Source of the DNA: Arabidopsis thaliana
Taxonomy: Eukaryota > Streptophyta > Magnoliopsida > Brassicales > Brassicaceae
Assembly (NCBI RefSeq): GCF_000001735.4
Contig: NC_003074.8
Span: forward strand, 9,672,101-9,736,100
Reading direction: 5' to 3'
Length of the DNA: 64,000 nucleotides
Shown here: positions 34,062-48,471 of the stretch, piece after piece
Layout of the letters: the number at the start of each line of letters is the position of its first letter
How positions within the stretch are numbered: position 1 is the first letter of the stretch
Position numbers and translations under genes: made by a program
Notes under the pieces: model-generated
What the model was told of the DNA's origin: nothing
Database searches by the model: none
The model's input: the letters and a program-made list of their open reading frames with translations, nothing else

Positions 34062-36094
34062 GAAGAATTGATGGTATGAGTATTATGATTTTTTTCCTAC
34101 TGGTTTCTTGTGGCCCAAGTCAAATTGTCTGCGTCGTCCTTGTGAAGCTTATTTGGTTCTAAAAATTCATTTGTCACATGACATTGTATAACCCAACAAT
34201 AAAGGAAATATATATAATCTTTCTTTGATAGATTTTGTGGAGTTTAGTGTGGTGGTTCAATGATAAATTGATTCTTTGTAATTTCATCTTCTGTTTATTG
34301 TAGTTATTTCTTGATTTGTTCCAGTCAAATAATAAACCAAAACTGATTGGAAAACCAAACGATAATCCAGTTATACAAAAAAAAAAAAAAAAAAAAACCC
34401 TGGAACCAACAAAATAATAATCGATTGAATTTAAAAAAAAAAACTTGGTCGATCGGAACATCTAGAATTTCTTATGACTTGAATCATGCTTAGGGATTTT
34501 GGAAGGCAGCAACGCAATTCAAAAAAATACGATTTGTTCAACTTAAGTTTTGAAAAGCTATTTTCAGCAGATGAAACCAAAATCGGAATCGTCAATGGTA
34601 TTTGATAAGCGGCTCATAAGTTTGGATAACAATTTCAACTGTTTTAAGAAAATCTAATACCCTAATTGTTTGATAACAGATTTTGACACCTTAATTGTTT
34701 AATAACCTTCGCTTACCCAAATTTCTCTTGTAACACATTTATTATATTAAGTAATGGTTTGGTTTTTAAATTAATTAATTAAGTCCATGGGGCTATGTCA
34801 ATGAATTGTGGAAGCCCAATATTTACATTCTATTATTAATATATTTGCTTGGGGCATCAAACATATTTATATAACTCTGTTAAAGAGTAAATCTGTAATA
34901 TATGCCCCAAAATGTTTTTCCATAATTTGATGCCCCAAGCAAATGTTTCTTTTTTCATAAGTGAGGCACGGCCTTATTGGTTACGTGGTTAATATTATAG
35001 AACAAGTCCTTTAAAATGTAAACAATAAGGTCTATTTATCTTAATAACAAAAAAGTGTCTATTTAGTATTTATCTTATCCAACATTCTACAACAATATTG
35101 TTACACTAACTAACGCCGTAGCCTCCGGCTCGTTCTTCTTCTTGAATTTGAACCAAATGGCCAGAAGGAACATGAGGGTGGTCAAGAGGGCAGCAGTCAG
35201 TTCCAGGAGTTTTGATAGTACTGTTGGTCCCAAAAGGCTTCCTCTAGTTTCATTTTTCTTTCTTGTGCTTGGTTAATTATTTGTGTTTTCACAAAGCTTT
35301 GGTTTTGATCTTTTAATCTCTAGGAATATATCTTTGTCTGCTTATCTATCTCTTTCCATCACTACCGGCAATGTTGACTCTACAAAAAAAAATAATTGTG
35401 ATATTTTGAAAAAAACGAAGTTGATACTTGAGAGTTGAGATGAAACTGCTTCTTCTTCTGTTTATTGTTTTGTCATTTCTTGATATGTCCAGTCAAAAGT
35501 AAACCAAAACTGATTAGAAAACCGAATCAACAATAAATCAGTTATCAAAAAAGAAAGTAAACAACAAGGTCTATTACTATTGGAGTTTGAGTCTATGATC
35601 AAATCGGCTAAAAGGAAAAGAAAAAACAGTGAGAAGAAATGAAGAAAAGAAAAGAAGCAAAAGCTAAGCAAAAGCTAAGCAAAAACTAAGCAAAATGAGA
35701 AGAATTCTTATGATTAATATAAGCGTTATATTGCGTATTATTTTTAACTTCGTATGATCAATCCATATTTTCTGGAGATGCAGGGTAAAATTGTAAAAAA
35801 TTAGCGAGTTGAAAGATTTTTATGGTTAGGAACTTGACGAACCAAAATTTTAAGAAAAAATTCTAAACCCTGATATTTCTAGTATCAGTTGAACCAAAAC
35901 AAATAGATACTATATAATATGCAATAGAGTTTTGTCCTAATTCGTGAGAAAACGTCTAGAGGAAAAAAAAAAACATATTTTTATGTTACAAAATCTACGC
36001 AACGCAATGGTAAACAAGGAGTGATAAGTTCACAAGAAAGTCACTCCAAATTTTTGTATACAAAAGTGTAGATTACAAGATAATTTAGCAGAAG
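34062..36094. other. Spacer between the NPH3 gene and PIRL2
   Basis: Convergent 3' flanks and AT-rich DNA. It contains a 21-bp poly(A) run (34377-34397), a perfect 19-bp inverted repeat (34843-34944) and a short 11-bp tandem repeat around 'agcaaaagcta' (35656-35695). No gene is supported. Confidence 0.55.
34843..34944. repeat. Perfect 19-bp inverted repeat with 64-bp loop
   Basis: atttgcttggggcatcaaa at 34843-34861 is exactly complemented at 34926-34944. The loop is AT-rich and itself contains atatatgcccc, echoing the arm. It could be a tiny foldback MITE or a terminator-like hairpin; no clear target duplication is seen. Confidence 0.8.
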
Positions 36095-37844
36095 TCAGAT
36101 TTGGTGATAAAAGTACGAGTCTCCCGGTTTCTTATCTCCACCATCGCTAGTTGCTCCTCCAAATCCAATGGTATGGGTCACTCCAGAAACAAGATTAGTA
36201 ACCATGGAGGTTCCCCAATAGACCCACCCGTTTTCATCTCCATGTCGCTCAGCCTCAACGCCAATCCTCTGTTGCTGCTCTGCCATGATATCACCCCATC
36301 TCTTCCTCATAAACTCTCTAACAACTTCAGCTCCTTGAGTAGCCACTTCTTGAGATGGGATCTCAAGCGGGTTTTGGTCCAAGTTCAGTTTCTCTAGCTT
36401 CCTCAGCCTATAAAATGAGTCTGGTATAGCTTGGATTTGGTTGTTGCTTAGATCAAGCTCCCTCAGGTTAGTTAGATCAGTGATAGTGTCAGGGACACCC
36501 ATCAAGTTGTTGAAATTGCTGCTTAGGTTTAGAACCTCAAGTTTCGTTAGTCTCCCGATCGAGTTTGGTATCCCGTGGATCTCGTTCATGTGTGCGTCAA
36601 GATACTTTAGATTATACATTTCACTTATCGAACCTGGAAAGTAACGGAGTTTGTTCAGCTGGATCGATAATCTCTCGAGGTTTTGTAATCCGTATCCAAT
36701 GTTTGTAGGTAATGAAGTCAAGTTGTTGTAGCTTGCATCTAACTCAACTAGTGACCTAATTTATGAAAATCATTGAAACCTCAGGACAAAAGTAGAAACA
36801 ATATACAGAACATTTACAAGAATAGACAAGAACATGAACCTGCAATGCGCGATGCTCTCAGGGAGTGCGGTTAGATTGTTCGCATTCACATTAAGGATTC
36901 TAAGGTTAAGCAACATCCCTATAGAGTCAGGAAGAGATTCCAAAGAATTTGAAGATACATCGAGCTCTTCTAGCTTCTTGAGTTTCGAGATTGCATCCGG
37001 TATAAACTGTAAAATGTTTAAATTACAAAATCAGTTTCACACATTACATGAAGCATTTAAAAAACAATGATAATTCCTTGCATCACAAGAAGCATCAAAA
37101 ACAGATACAGTTACTTGTAGTCCAAGTTTCTAACAAAACTATATCAGTCAAGTGTCTTTTTCGATATAATTCATGAGATTCTGTAAGCTATGTTCGAGAT
37201 TAATATTATCGAGCTATCATTAGAGATAGTTCAAAATTTTGGGATCTTAGTATTACCGTCAAGTCATTGCCAGAGAGATTCAAGTATACTAAGCCAACTA
37301 CTTTCCAAAAAGCTTCAGGGATAAGCTTAAGTTCTTGGCTGGAGAGATCAATCCTCTCAACGGTTCCGCCGGATTCCGCCTCCTTGAGCACCGCAAGAAC
37401 CTTCTCGTTCACTTCTTCACCGCTTCTCAACATCGATTCCACCTCCGTAGAATAAACCCTAGAAAGCTCCTCCTCTGTATCCTTCAACTTCTTCTCGTAA
37501 CTATCGTGCACTTCATCCAACCGCACAACCCCGGCATAAATCTCCGACTCCTTCGCTGCTTCCTCCGGCGAGAGCGAATCCATAATTTGAGCGATCTTGA
37601 ATCGAGCAGAGGAAACCGCTAAGGGATCAGGTCGAGAGCCGAGAGAGTTGAAGACGAAAAGCGTCTGTGTGATCGTTGTGGGGATGGATTGAGTCAACAT
37701 AGACATGATTTCTGGATTGGAGAGAAGAGGAAAAGAAGGAAGGAGAGTTTCTTGCGCGGCCATAGACGGCGGCGCGTGGAGATTGGAGTCATGTTGATGA
37801 AGGACGTAAGAGAGTAAAGGGAATTTGTCGAGATCGTGATCCAT
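36095..37844 (-). CDS. PIRL2: PIRL2, plant intracellular Ras-group-related LRR protein
   Basis: Cytosolic leucine-rich repeat protein of the plant PIRL family, related to animal SHOC2-type Ras-binding LRRs; several PIRLs act in gametophyte development. Minus-strand exons 37257-37844, 36840-37006 and 36095-36755; 471 residues, the length I recall for AT3G26500. The N-terminal 150 residues are acidic and coiled-coil-like ([16 protein letters not shown]). About nine to ten LRRs follow, of the type LxxLPxSIxxLxxLxxLxLSxN. The C-terminal PIRL hallmark appears as [11 protein letters not shown] (the 'GVYW' motif, Trp in place of the leading Gly-Val). All joins keep phase and the gene is intact. Confidence 0.96.
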
Positions 37845-39785
37845 GGTTTTTGTGATTATTAGTCAAAGGTAATTGGAGATTAAGAGAGGTTTTAGTAAAG
37901 GTATGTTCATGGTTGAACAAGTCAGAAACATTGAAGTTGATGTTGCCATGTTTGTGAGCACAAGTCTAGTTGGGTTGAAAAGTGTCGAAGTTGACCGAGG
38001 AAATTAATAAGATTCCAATGATAAAGTCAATCGAGCCATCTTTTTTGAATAATCGAATCAAAGACCAATCCTGTCCAGTTAATGTAATAGGATATATGGC
38101 ATTAACAACGAGATTATGATATCTTATAAGTTAGGGGAATTGTCCGCATAGGAAAAAAACAACCGTTAATCGTTTGAACATTGATCTAAAAGACTTGGTC
38201 CGTGAAACCAATGTGGTTTTTGAGCTACATTCTTCAATTACACTTGATCGTTTCTAATATTTTTGGGTTCAACTCGGAAGCACTTCTATCTTACATCATA
38301 TGTGTTTCATATTTTCTTTGCTAAAACTTCATATGCAAGTACTTCTTTGAAAAATGTAATGGTTTTAATAATTGCAACGGTTGGACGAATAAATCCATTT
38401 GTTGATTTGACCGCTTTTTATTTACCATTCATGTATAGTCCTATAATGTGTTTAGTTTATTCCACCCATTCATATCTTTGTGTATGTTTCCAAAGTCAAA
38501 TCTCCGGTTGTTCGACCCACATCTTCCGGAACTACAAATAAAGAAGATTAATTCAGCTCATGTTGCTAGTATGACCCTCTTGCTTTTACCATCAGATTTC
38601 AGTTTAGTTGTGAATTGAACAAGCTAACAAAATCCAAACGTAAGTCAATGAACTATAGAATCATAATCCCATCTTTCCAAATTACCAAGAGAAAGAAAAA
38701 GAAAAAAACTTAAAGATGGCTATCACGTCATTGTTAGATCATTAAGATAAGCGACCAATCCTAAGAGATGCTTGATGGCCTAAAATGCCTACTTTCGTCG
38801 TGTTTATACCGCCTAATTCCTCTTATGAATTGCCAATAGTCCCTAACTCCCTACTAATACGTCCACCACCTAATTTATGAGCTTAAAATATCCGAAAATT
38901 CAGAACTCACGTCGCTTTTTAAGGTCATTAAAGTTTCCATTTTCCACAGTCCAAGACCTCAATTTTGTTATTGGATATAAACTTGTACTTGGTGTCTTCT
39001 CCTCCCCCACCCAAACTCTCTATAAATTCATTTCCGATAGTCTTAAAAACTTGTATTATTATTTGTACTTCTCCACACCAGCTGTATTTCGGGACCCGTT
39101 TTAAATTAAAATCGAATCTTATCATCATCACTATCACTTCTTCTCCTTCTTCTTTTATCCCCAACATTCTTAATCCATTTCTTATTTTTTTTGTCTTCCT
39201 CTTCTATTTCTCCAAGCTTATCCCGTTTCGAATTTCGTCTACCATAAAAGTTAATCAGAAAAGTATATATAGTGATATTCAAAAAACTGGACCACATACC
39301 ATAAACGAGAAAAATCGATCACGCCATTGCTCGAATTTTACAAGGATAGATTAAATTACCTGCAAACGACAAAAAAAATGATTATGGAAGTTAGCTCAAC
39401 AGAAATTGTCAAACTGAATTTAACCTAAACTAACACACAAACGGTGATAATAACACGCAAGCAAAACAGAACAATGTAACAGAAAAAAAGATAAGGTAGG
39501 GCAAACACGTGGTGGACCGGTCCGGTTAAACGTTGACGGGGAAAATGCAACGGACATAGACGGAGTTACACGATATCAACGGAAAAAAAAAGGAATTAAA
39601 GTCACTCACCCAATTCATCATCATCACCAACAAACAGAGAATAAAAAGCTTTTGGGATGATTTCATTAATGGCGATGGTTAGATCACGTACACCCTTCTA
39701 TTATAATCTCTCGCTCTTTTTTACATTAGAAAAAAAAAACGAAGATTCTTTTTTTTTTTAATCGTATATTCGAAGATTCTTCACG
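37845..39785. other. Spacer between PIRL2 and the PB1 gene
   Basis: PIRL2 promoter (37845 to about 38300), then AT-rich and CT-rich DNA. A plus-strand ORF (38965-39354) is low-complexity and lies in a pyrimidine-rich stretch, so I do not call it. The last 300 bp are the 3' flank of the PB1 gene. Confidence 0.5.
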
Positions 39786-40488
39786 TTATTGCCAGTGATT
39801 GCCGTTGTGAACAAGGTAGATATTTCTGGAATTACGGTGAACATAACAACCATAACACGGATTCTTCGTAACCGTCGTTATTCTCGGTGGAGACGGAGGT
39901 AGCGGTGGTTTTGATAGAGACGGAGATCTAGGACTTGATGAAGTAGAGGAAGTTGTGGAAGATGATGACGTGGTGGTTGATGACGGTAACGCTAACGGAG
40001 GAGGAGATTTTTTAGATCCGGCGGCGGATTTTGGTGGATTTAAGAAGACTCTGATTTTCATCGGAGATGAAGAGGAAACGAGATCGTACTCTTCGATTAG
40101 ATTCACTAGATCTTCATCGGAAGTAATTGAAACGAGCGCGTCGAGATCTTCCGTCGGAAGCTGACATCGGATCGTTACGGTTATAGATCCGCCGACGCCG
40201 CCGCACATCTCCGCCATCTTCGACGCTAACTCTGTTAAAACGCACCACACGTGTGGCCTTAATTTCTCTTTCCACAAAACCGATTTCGTTTTTTTTTTTG
40301 TGAAATTCAAAATTGACAATGAGATCGAGAGCGTGAAACTAACCGGAAAATGAGACGGAGCGAGGAACGGCGAGGACGCGAGTGTGACCACCGTTGTAAC
40401 GGAGTTTACCGTCGGGATAACGAGGTAGGATTTTGCCGCCATAGCTACAGAGAAATTTGATTGTTGAGTTCGTCGGAGATGTAACCAT
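39786..40488 (-). CDS. AT3G26510: PB1 (octicosapeptide/Phox/Bem1p) domain protein
   Basis: Small protein built around a PB1 domain, a protein-protein interaction module. Minus-strand exons 40344-40488 and 39786-40231; 196 residues. The PB1 domain covers about residues 10-105: IKFLCSYGGKILPRYPDGKL, then HTRVLAVPRSVSFSELASKM. It ends in the acidic OPCA-type segment (ITSDEDLVNLIEEYD). The rest is Ser/Thr/Pro-rich low complexity, then a CYGCYVHRNSRNIYLVHNGN tail. Basic (LRYNGGHTR) and acidic faces are both present, so it could bridge other PB1 proteins. An ORF reading from 40646 without splicing adds a non-family N-terminus and is not favoured. Confidence 0.93.
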
Positions 40489-43400
40489 ATCTGGAGAAGT
40501 GAGAGAGAGTTGAAGAAGGAAGGAGAAGAATCTAGAAGGTTGGTTTGTTCTGTGCAAGCCAAGTGACGAGTAACGTTTAGAGCGTATTTATAGCGGTTCA
40601 TGGAATTGAGTAAACAAAGAGAGATTGTGAAGGGTAGGATCGTCATTTGGAGGAACTATTCAGATACGTAAGCTATAGTTTTGTACTGTTCTTATTTATT
40701 TTTATTTTACTTTAATGAAAACACCCGTAAAAGATAATAAGATTTAATGATAAGTTTTTTTTTAAAAAAGCTTTTTGTATGGAGTACTATGAATGAATAC
40801 TATATATTAGCATTTTTTATGGTGCACATTTCAATTTTTTTATTTATATAATTGGCGTATTTCTTTTTAAAAATCTTTGATAGACTTATTATTATTATAA
40901 GATTATTATTATTATTATTATAAGATACACTAGAAACGAGTTTTTCTCTGCAATTTTATGTATCTCATGACAAATCTCTTTCTCGTCCTAAATTGAGCCT
41001 CCCTCTTGCTTTACCTCGTCCTGCAACGAACCTTTCTCTTGCTCAACCTCGTGCAGCAACCAACTTTTCTTCTCCACGTCCTCCATGGAGGAACACTCCC
41101 CTTAACAACTCTTCGGTCTGCATTATTTTGCTTTTGGATGGCTAATCAACGAATCCATATATAACCAAGTTGCATTGTCTCTGGTGGTAAACTCAATTCT
41201 CTACCTCAGTAGAGTTTCGATTTTTTGTGAGTGTTCGAGCCTTGGTAATAACCCGCTTGATGGCGCTTGTGAATAATACTAGTAGTAATTTTGAAGTAAG
41301 AAAATATATAGTAGTAGTGCCTTTTTTTTTAATTGTTAACAACATCAAATATATAAACTTGAACCTTAATGAAATGATAATACGTCGATTACATTAGCAA
41401 CTATTAGTTTTTAATCATGATATTATCTGTTAGCTCTTAGTAGTGATTAGAAAAAGATTATTTTTTGTTGATATTTTTAGATCGATAAGATTCCATCCAT
41501 AAATAATTTTTATTATACGCGCTAATACAATTTAATGCAATCAAATTTTGGAAGAAAAAACGGAATCAAATAAATTTAACCACTTAATAAAATGCACATT
41601 TTAAATCAAGTATTATGTTTTTTTCATAACTTTCAAGTATTATGGTTTTGAATGATGAACAAAATTAAAGTATTATATTTTGTATAGCTTTCATTTCTAT
41701 CAATCATAAAAGTTTTATTAAAAGTGTTACAAATATTTTTACTCTCAACTTTATTATACAGCTTTCGCATACAACTTTTTTATACAGTTTTGCACTATTT
41801 TCAAAAAACTTATAACTCCAACTAACCGCTAATAATTTTGTACAGCTTTGTGTTACCAATCGGATCATGTATCTTAGATTAAATGTCACTTTAACTAGTG
41901 GACATTGTTCCCAACTGTTGTGAACAAATTTGACAATAATAATAAAGAGAACTGTGATGTAAAAGAAAAGAAGAGAATAACGGGACCCATTATCACGTGG
42001 GCCACACATGGAGATGGTCCATAGGACTTTGCATGGCCCGTAATGCAATGACGCATTCAAGGCATTTTGTGATAGCCCATAAATTGTTTTTTATTTTCGT
42101 CAGCCGATAAAGTTTTAAACACCAAATAAATAATTTTGTTTTGAAACTTAAGACTTTAATTAAGAACGTAAATAAATTTTCGAAAATACTTATAATTATG
42201 TTAAAAAGAAAAATTAAGTTGTTATAATGAAACAGTGTTTAAATTTTTCTATAGATAATGCTATGCTAATCTTCAACTAGCAAGAGATATATAAAGATAA
42301 TATTAAAGGTGGATAATAAAAGAAAAGAGATAAACATAAAAGTGAAAGAACAAATTCAAGGTTACATCAACATTATCCAATGAAGTCATGTATACACAGA
42401 CGCATCAAAAAAATATGAAAAATGTAAAACAATCGAATATTCTTTTGGAAATATGCCTTTGTATGTCCTCCTATATATGTATGTATATATATTATATATA
42501 TAGATGAAAGAATTGGAAATGATAATGTTTTTTTTTTTCACACTGAAGGAAATGATAAATGATTATCTTTGTGTATACGTGTGTATCAGTATCTCCCGAT
42601 CTCTACGTCCAATTATTTTAAATGGTCCTACTCTTTGCAACGAAATTATAAACATATATATATATACCAATATCTTTAGTTTAATATATTATATAGAAAT
42701 TTTATAAATTGTAAGATATCGTGTGGTATAGTGTATACCAATGAATTATCACCAATTAATTAACGAGGTTAATGTTGATAAGAATATAAAAAGTAAGTTG
42801 GTCATAAACATAAGAAGAAAAAAAAGAAAAAAAAGTAAGAAAATGCAATTGTGTGGAGTCTTCTTGAGTAATTATTTTATTTAATTAACCATAAAACGTA
42901 GAATTAAAAATAAAATGGGTATTGGTATTTTTACATAAAAAAATTGTATTATTTTAGTAAACCATAATATTTTAGTGTTAATCTAGTTATTTTTCTCTAA
43001 ATTTGGGTTAAACTAGGTAAATTTCAGTAAAACCTAAACAATTTTTTTTTTGACATGTTCTTTATTAAATTCAACTTGAAATTACAAATATATTAATGAA
43101 CTTATAAGTGAAAGCTCTATAATCCATATACCAATAAGTATAACAAAATTATAGAAAAATAAAATTACACATTGCCTTTTTCTCGGTAAACCTTACAAAT
43201 CTGTTTTTTTTTTTAATTGTTTTCGTCTTCAGTCTAATTTGATATTTTCTGACTATAAATTTCTTTTTTATGAAACTCCAATACTTTTCTTAAAAATCAA
43301 AAGGTTGTGATCTATCGATTATATTGCAAACTATACAATCATTGACATCTCATGTGTTAGGTGATGGCATTGGTTTTTGTTGTAAATATCTCCCATAATA

Positions 43401-46400
43401 GATCTATAATCTCAATTCCCTTGTTTTCTTCAATGATCAGAGTTGAGAAGTCCTTATAATTACTTCATATAACTATTCTGGCGGGTTATCTTCCATGAGT
43501 AGAAAGAATATGAAAACCCGAATGTGAAAATGTCACACACATTTCGGGACACAAGCCCCTAAAACTTTCAATCTTCAATGTGATTGGCCATTGATCGTAG
43601 AATCATAAAATCCACGTCAGAGATAACAGATCTGTGACTGATGTAGAAGAAACATCTTACCACGACTGTTGTTGCATTTGGCAAATTGTTTTATAAAAAA
43701 AAACTACAAAGAAGGAAATGTATTTATTTACAATTTAACTTTTGTTTTGCCAATTTCTCCATAGTTCAAAGTGTGCTTCTCACGTCACTAATATCTTGAA
43801 CATGCAACGATAACATTAAAATTATAATAATAGTCTTTGCCTTTTTCTTTATGCAACGAATACGAATAGATAATTGCAGTATTTTTAATTCACAAGCTCG
43901 CGTGACAAAGCTTCAAAGCAATACCGATACATTATACAAAATCTTTTTTTTATTCGTACGAACGACTTGAAATAGTTCTGTGATATATTTAGTGTTAATT
44001 GTCAAACCGCTTAAAACGACAATAAACTCTTTTTAAAAAATATATATATACACTACAAATAGGGTTTAAACACATCTTGATTTCATCCAAATTTCAAAAA
44101 ATAAGAACACACAGACATACATCTTAATTTATTTTCTTTAGCTACTCAAAGGTTAAAACCTAATATATTTTATCAGAATGATCATGTTACAGTAGTATAA
44201 TAAATAATGGGGAGATTTTAAAGCATCAAATCTAGAAAAATTATTATTTTCCAAATCTTATATAAAAATTAAATATTTTGTTATTTAAAACGTCTAGAAT
44301 TACTAATAATAATTCGAAAATATAATAAAAAGCACGATATTTGACATATAATCAGGTTACCTAAACATGAATCTGACATATGTTCTTAAATTAATAAAAC
44401 TATCCAAAATGTCAAATGTAACTCATTAAAAAAAATTAATGTAGATTTTGATGGAAATTTAAGTTAATATATTTAAAAGTTTTATCAATGATAATAATTA
44501 TTTATTTGCGTGATTTCTTACAAAAGTTGACTAATCTTTTTATCAAATTATAACGCTAACTAATAAAAATTTAATGAAAATTTTGGTTTTCAATATCAAA
44601 GTATTGATAATTTAGTGAAACACACAATAATTAAAACATTGAAAAACCTTTAAAAAATACTAACTAAATGATGTAACTAATATTCCTCACTTTTCTCAAG
44701 TTTTTCTCAAATTTTCCTTGAGTTATCCTCAATTTTTCATTTGGCAAATGACTAAATGATATGGGGGAAAAAAAACAATTCCATAACTTTCTCTCAAAAA
44801 TTCCTCAAGTTAAGCAGTTAGACTCAATCATGTCCAAACAAATATTATATATTTTAATAATATATAATTCAAAATGATGTTATTCTTTCAAGTTTTCCAA
44901 ATTATTCATTAATGGTCTGGTTTAATTTGGTTTGTTAGTTTTGAGAAGAAAATCGATACTATTTCTTTAATTTCATTTTTAAAGGCACAAGAAAATAGAC
45001 ATATTAAATACGTCCAACATTTATGATGAGATGGCTTATTATCCTCTTCTATGGGAGAAGGCGAGAAGCAATGGGCACTTTGCGTGTCTGCCGCAGAAAT
45101 AACAACTCGTCCATTTCCTCTAATTCATACCATACGTGTCGATTTGTCCTTTTGTCAAATCCTCTCCAATTAATTTGCAAAAATTAATATGTTTATTTTA
45201 AAAAATTAAAAATAAATAATAAATACATTACATTTATTAACAGATAGATAAGACAATAAAAACAATTAATTATATATTTTGCGACTAGAATCTAATTTTA
45301 CAATTTTTGAATAATAAATATAAATGTTTACTCGATTAGGATAATTTATAGTTTGTTTCTATTTGTATTTTCATTCTAAAATTTACTATTATTAATATTT
45401 TTTGCTATAGTAACAGTCATAGATTTGACAACTTTTGTAATTAATTAAATTATTACAAATATTTTAAATTTATAGTCAGAGCTTTTACAATTAAATTTTT
45501 ACAGCAAAAAACTTATAGTAAAAATCTATAATCATCATCTTAATTAATAGACTTCACAGTTCATTAGACATAGTTATCATCAATTTCAAAATAAACAATC
45601 CTAAAAAAATAATAAATAAATAAAATAAACCATTTTAAGGCTGGAGTTGTTAAAACCAATTAATAATAACTTTTTACTGTATAATCATTATTCATAAGTT
45701 GAAAATTCTTACTAACTTTTGTTACCTAGAATATCCATCCATTGACAAAAAAAAAAAAGTATTACCCAAATACTGTATCCAATTTTTAAAACATATCATA
45801 TGCCTAGTCATACAAAGTATTGGTGGATTGAGAACGTCTAAATGTGGGTCGCATTGGGACCCAAAAAGGTGATTAGGATAACGAGAGAGGCCATTGAGTT
45901 GATCAAGTTGGATCGACTTTGCAAAATACAAGGCAAGTGTCCATTTGGCTTAGCACGACTGACACGTGTATCCTACGAGGCATTCCCTAATTTAGGTGTC
46001 TTTTATTGGTCCATACTATTTTGGTAAAAATGTAATCCCAACTTCTTTTGTATTCCGGTTATGACTTATGTGTGTGGGAATCTTTGGATCAGTTTTAGAT
46101 AAAAGTACATATTCTTGTTGGCTGTTTGCTTCTGCCGTTTAGAAAAAAAAAGAAAAAAAGGAGAAGGATCACTTTTTTTTTCTTTTGAGAAGGATCAATT
46201 TTATAAATTTAGGATATGGTAAAAAATATGAATAAGAAGAAGGTGACTTTTGACAATTAAAACTACACTGATATAACAGAAGATAACGAACATTGGTGAT
46301 GATGATAAGGTATATACGTAGTTCTATAACTAATATTTTAATGCACAAAATGAACATTATTAAAATAAATATTGGAATCTAGCAAGAAAGCATTACTAAT

Positions 46401-48471
46401 GTAAAATATGAATTTATGATACATTATATTTAAGGCATTTTGTATCGTATGAGAAACATTCAACGGTTCCACTATGACCCGGTGCATTGCCAAGGATTAA
46501 GCCCATACTATTTTTTTGTTTTTTTTGTGGGTAGTCCCATCCAACCAATATATTTCTTTTTTTGTTATGAATTAGTTACAGATTATTTACGTAACAAGTT
46601 GAGGGAAATTGTCACTACTGTGTTGAATTGAGTAGTAAATTTGTTGTAAGACTTCACAAATTTTAGTATAATAAAAGTAATGTTGAAAATTTCATAATAA
46701 ACTTTGGAGAATGATGCATAACTGACAAGTATTTTTGTGGGTTTTCTTATTAAGAAGGTTCGTTAGGGAACAGCCCACCTCGAACATTGCCCATTACTAG
46801 TTGGGTCATGAGATTTCTGAAGAGTGGTTGTAGAGAAATTTCTCTTGTATGAGGACTAAGTCATATGACTATAAATGGGCTTACAAAAAACTGCGTTAGC
46901 CCAAATTTGACTATTTATAGTTCGTAGCATACCAGATTAAAATTCTACAAATTAAGCTTATACCATGCAAGATTTTTGATGTTCCCATCCCAATCACTTG
47001 TTTACATTTTTTTTTATCAACCAAAAATTTATTAAAATTAACTCCGTAATTGATTGTATAATCGAAATGGAAAGCGTTTACAAAAGTAACTTAAAAACAA
47101 AAATCTAGAGGATCTAGTTCAGTAATCCGCCTTAGAATTTCATAGTTGACGAATATATGTTAAAATTGGCTAACAATTATATAGTTCATGTTTGTTATTA
47201 ATTTTGTTTTGTAAGTTTGGGTTGATAAATATAGGCGATCACAGTTGTGGTTGAAAAAGACCACATATAAATAGTTGGGGTTGATTTTGGGCGTTTTCCC
47301 GTAACTTAGATTATCTCTAATTTAATTTTTATAAATACAATTTTGACAAAAAAACAAAAATTACAAATGCAATATGAATGATCTATAATGCTTTTACGTT
47401 CCCTATTTATAGAGGCGTTGGAACATAAAGCAAAACCCTAGTCCTAATCGTTAAAGGAAATAATAAACCGTCAATGCAACCTAAAACACCTAATCGAAGC
47501 TGTAACTTAATGGGCAAGTAAACACCAAAACATGGCCCATTAAGGATCGATGCTACGCTGCATCAATTTGTAGTGTGTTTGATGGTTTTTATTTTTATTA
47601 GAAACTTACACCAAAACTGAAAAAGTCATATGTATAACACAAAAGATGAACAAAATAGTCATATTCATTTTATTTTACTTTTAAAGGAAAGAAAAAAGAA
47701 AGAATTGGCCCTTTTTCTAAATTGTCACGTTATGGTGTAGGGCCTAACTTCCTAAGAAATTAAATGTAGAAAATCCTGAAAAATGATTACGTTTATTGGG
47801 TAGAAGAGACAGAGAGACGTGGACGTAGTTGGTCGGAGAATGACGAGAGAACGTGAACGTACCGACCAAACTTAAATATGTGATCTCTATGAATTATAAT
47901 TTTGAACTCTTACTTGCTCCAAACCGACCAAGCCATAACAACCTTTCAATTTTCAAAAAGACTAAATATGGCCCTTTAAATATGATCATATATATATATA
48001 TGAGGAAATGAGAGAGACATTATCTTATAATCTGTAGCAAACTAGCAATGAAAAATTACACTGTAACAAATATTGAAGTGTTTTACTAAGAAAAAAAAAA
48101 AAAATATATATATATATATATATAAGAGTGTATTTGTAACTATGTGGTATACATGCATGGCATGGAGAAAAATCCGTTCTTCTATGGCAAGATTAAATAT
48201 AGCAACATAATTTGATATCGTATGTAATCATATTCCGTATGTTCAGGGATTCGAATCTCGTAATTATCGTTGGTGATTAATATCTCACATATCTTTGTAT
48301 TTAATTGATGAGATACATCTCCTTGTATATAAAAGTTGTGTAATCGCGCTCTATGATGATATATATAAAGAAATATTTCTTCATCTTTCCTGTCTTCTTC
48401 CTTTGTTCCTTTACAACATGATGTTTATTTCATACGTGATAAGTGATTTAAGTAAAACTATTCTGTGTTTG
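40489..48471. other. Long AT-rich gene desert (left part)
   Basis: After the PB1 promoter (to about 40700) I see no supported gene for 8 kb on either strand; ORFs of 60-118 codons here have no recognisable family sequence. A trinucleotide ATT tract lies near 40890-40922. A stretch at about 40940-41250 is GC-richer, with repeated tctcgtcc/ctcgtcctgcaac phrases. A retroelement-LTR-like stretch (47400-47570) has a TATA motif and ends at gctgcatca. Most is probably degraded repeat DNA. Confidence 0.5.
48091..48125. repeat. Poly(A)/(TA)n microsatellite
   Basis: A run of A followed by about ten TA units. Likely polymorphic between accessions. Confidence 0.85.

Noticed and set aside
38965..39354. 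129-codon plus-strand ORF
   Set aside because: Low-complexity Ser/Ile/Phe translation of a pyrimidine-rich stretch; no motif.
41704..42060. 118-codon minus-strand ORF
   Set aside because: No recognisable family, odd composition and no splice partners; likely chance in AT-rich DNA.
45722..46027. Overlapping 60-70 codon ORFs on both strands
   Set aside because: No similarity recognised; GC-richer patch only.
48241..48290. ggattcgaatctc resembling a tRNA T-arm or SINE B box
   Set aside because: No acceptor stem, D-arm or anticodon arm could be folded around it.
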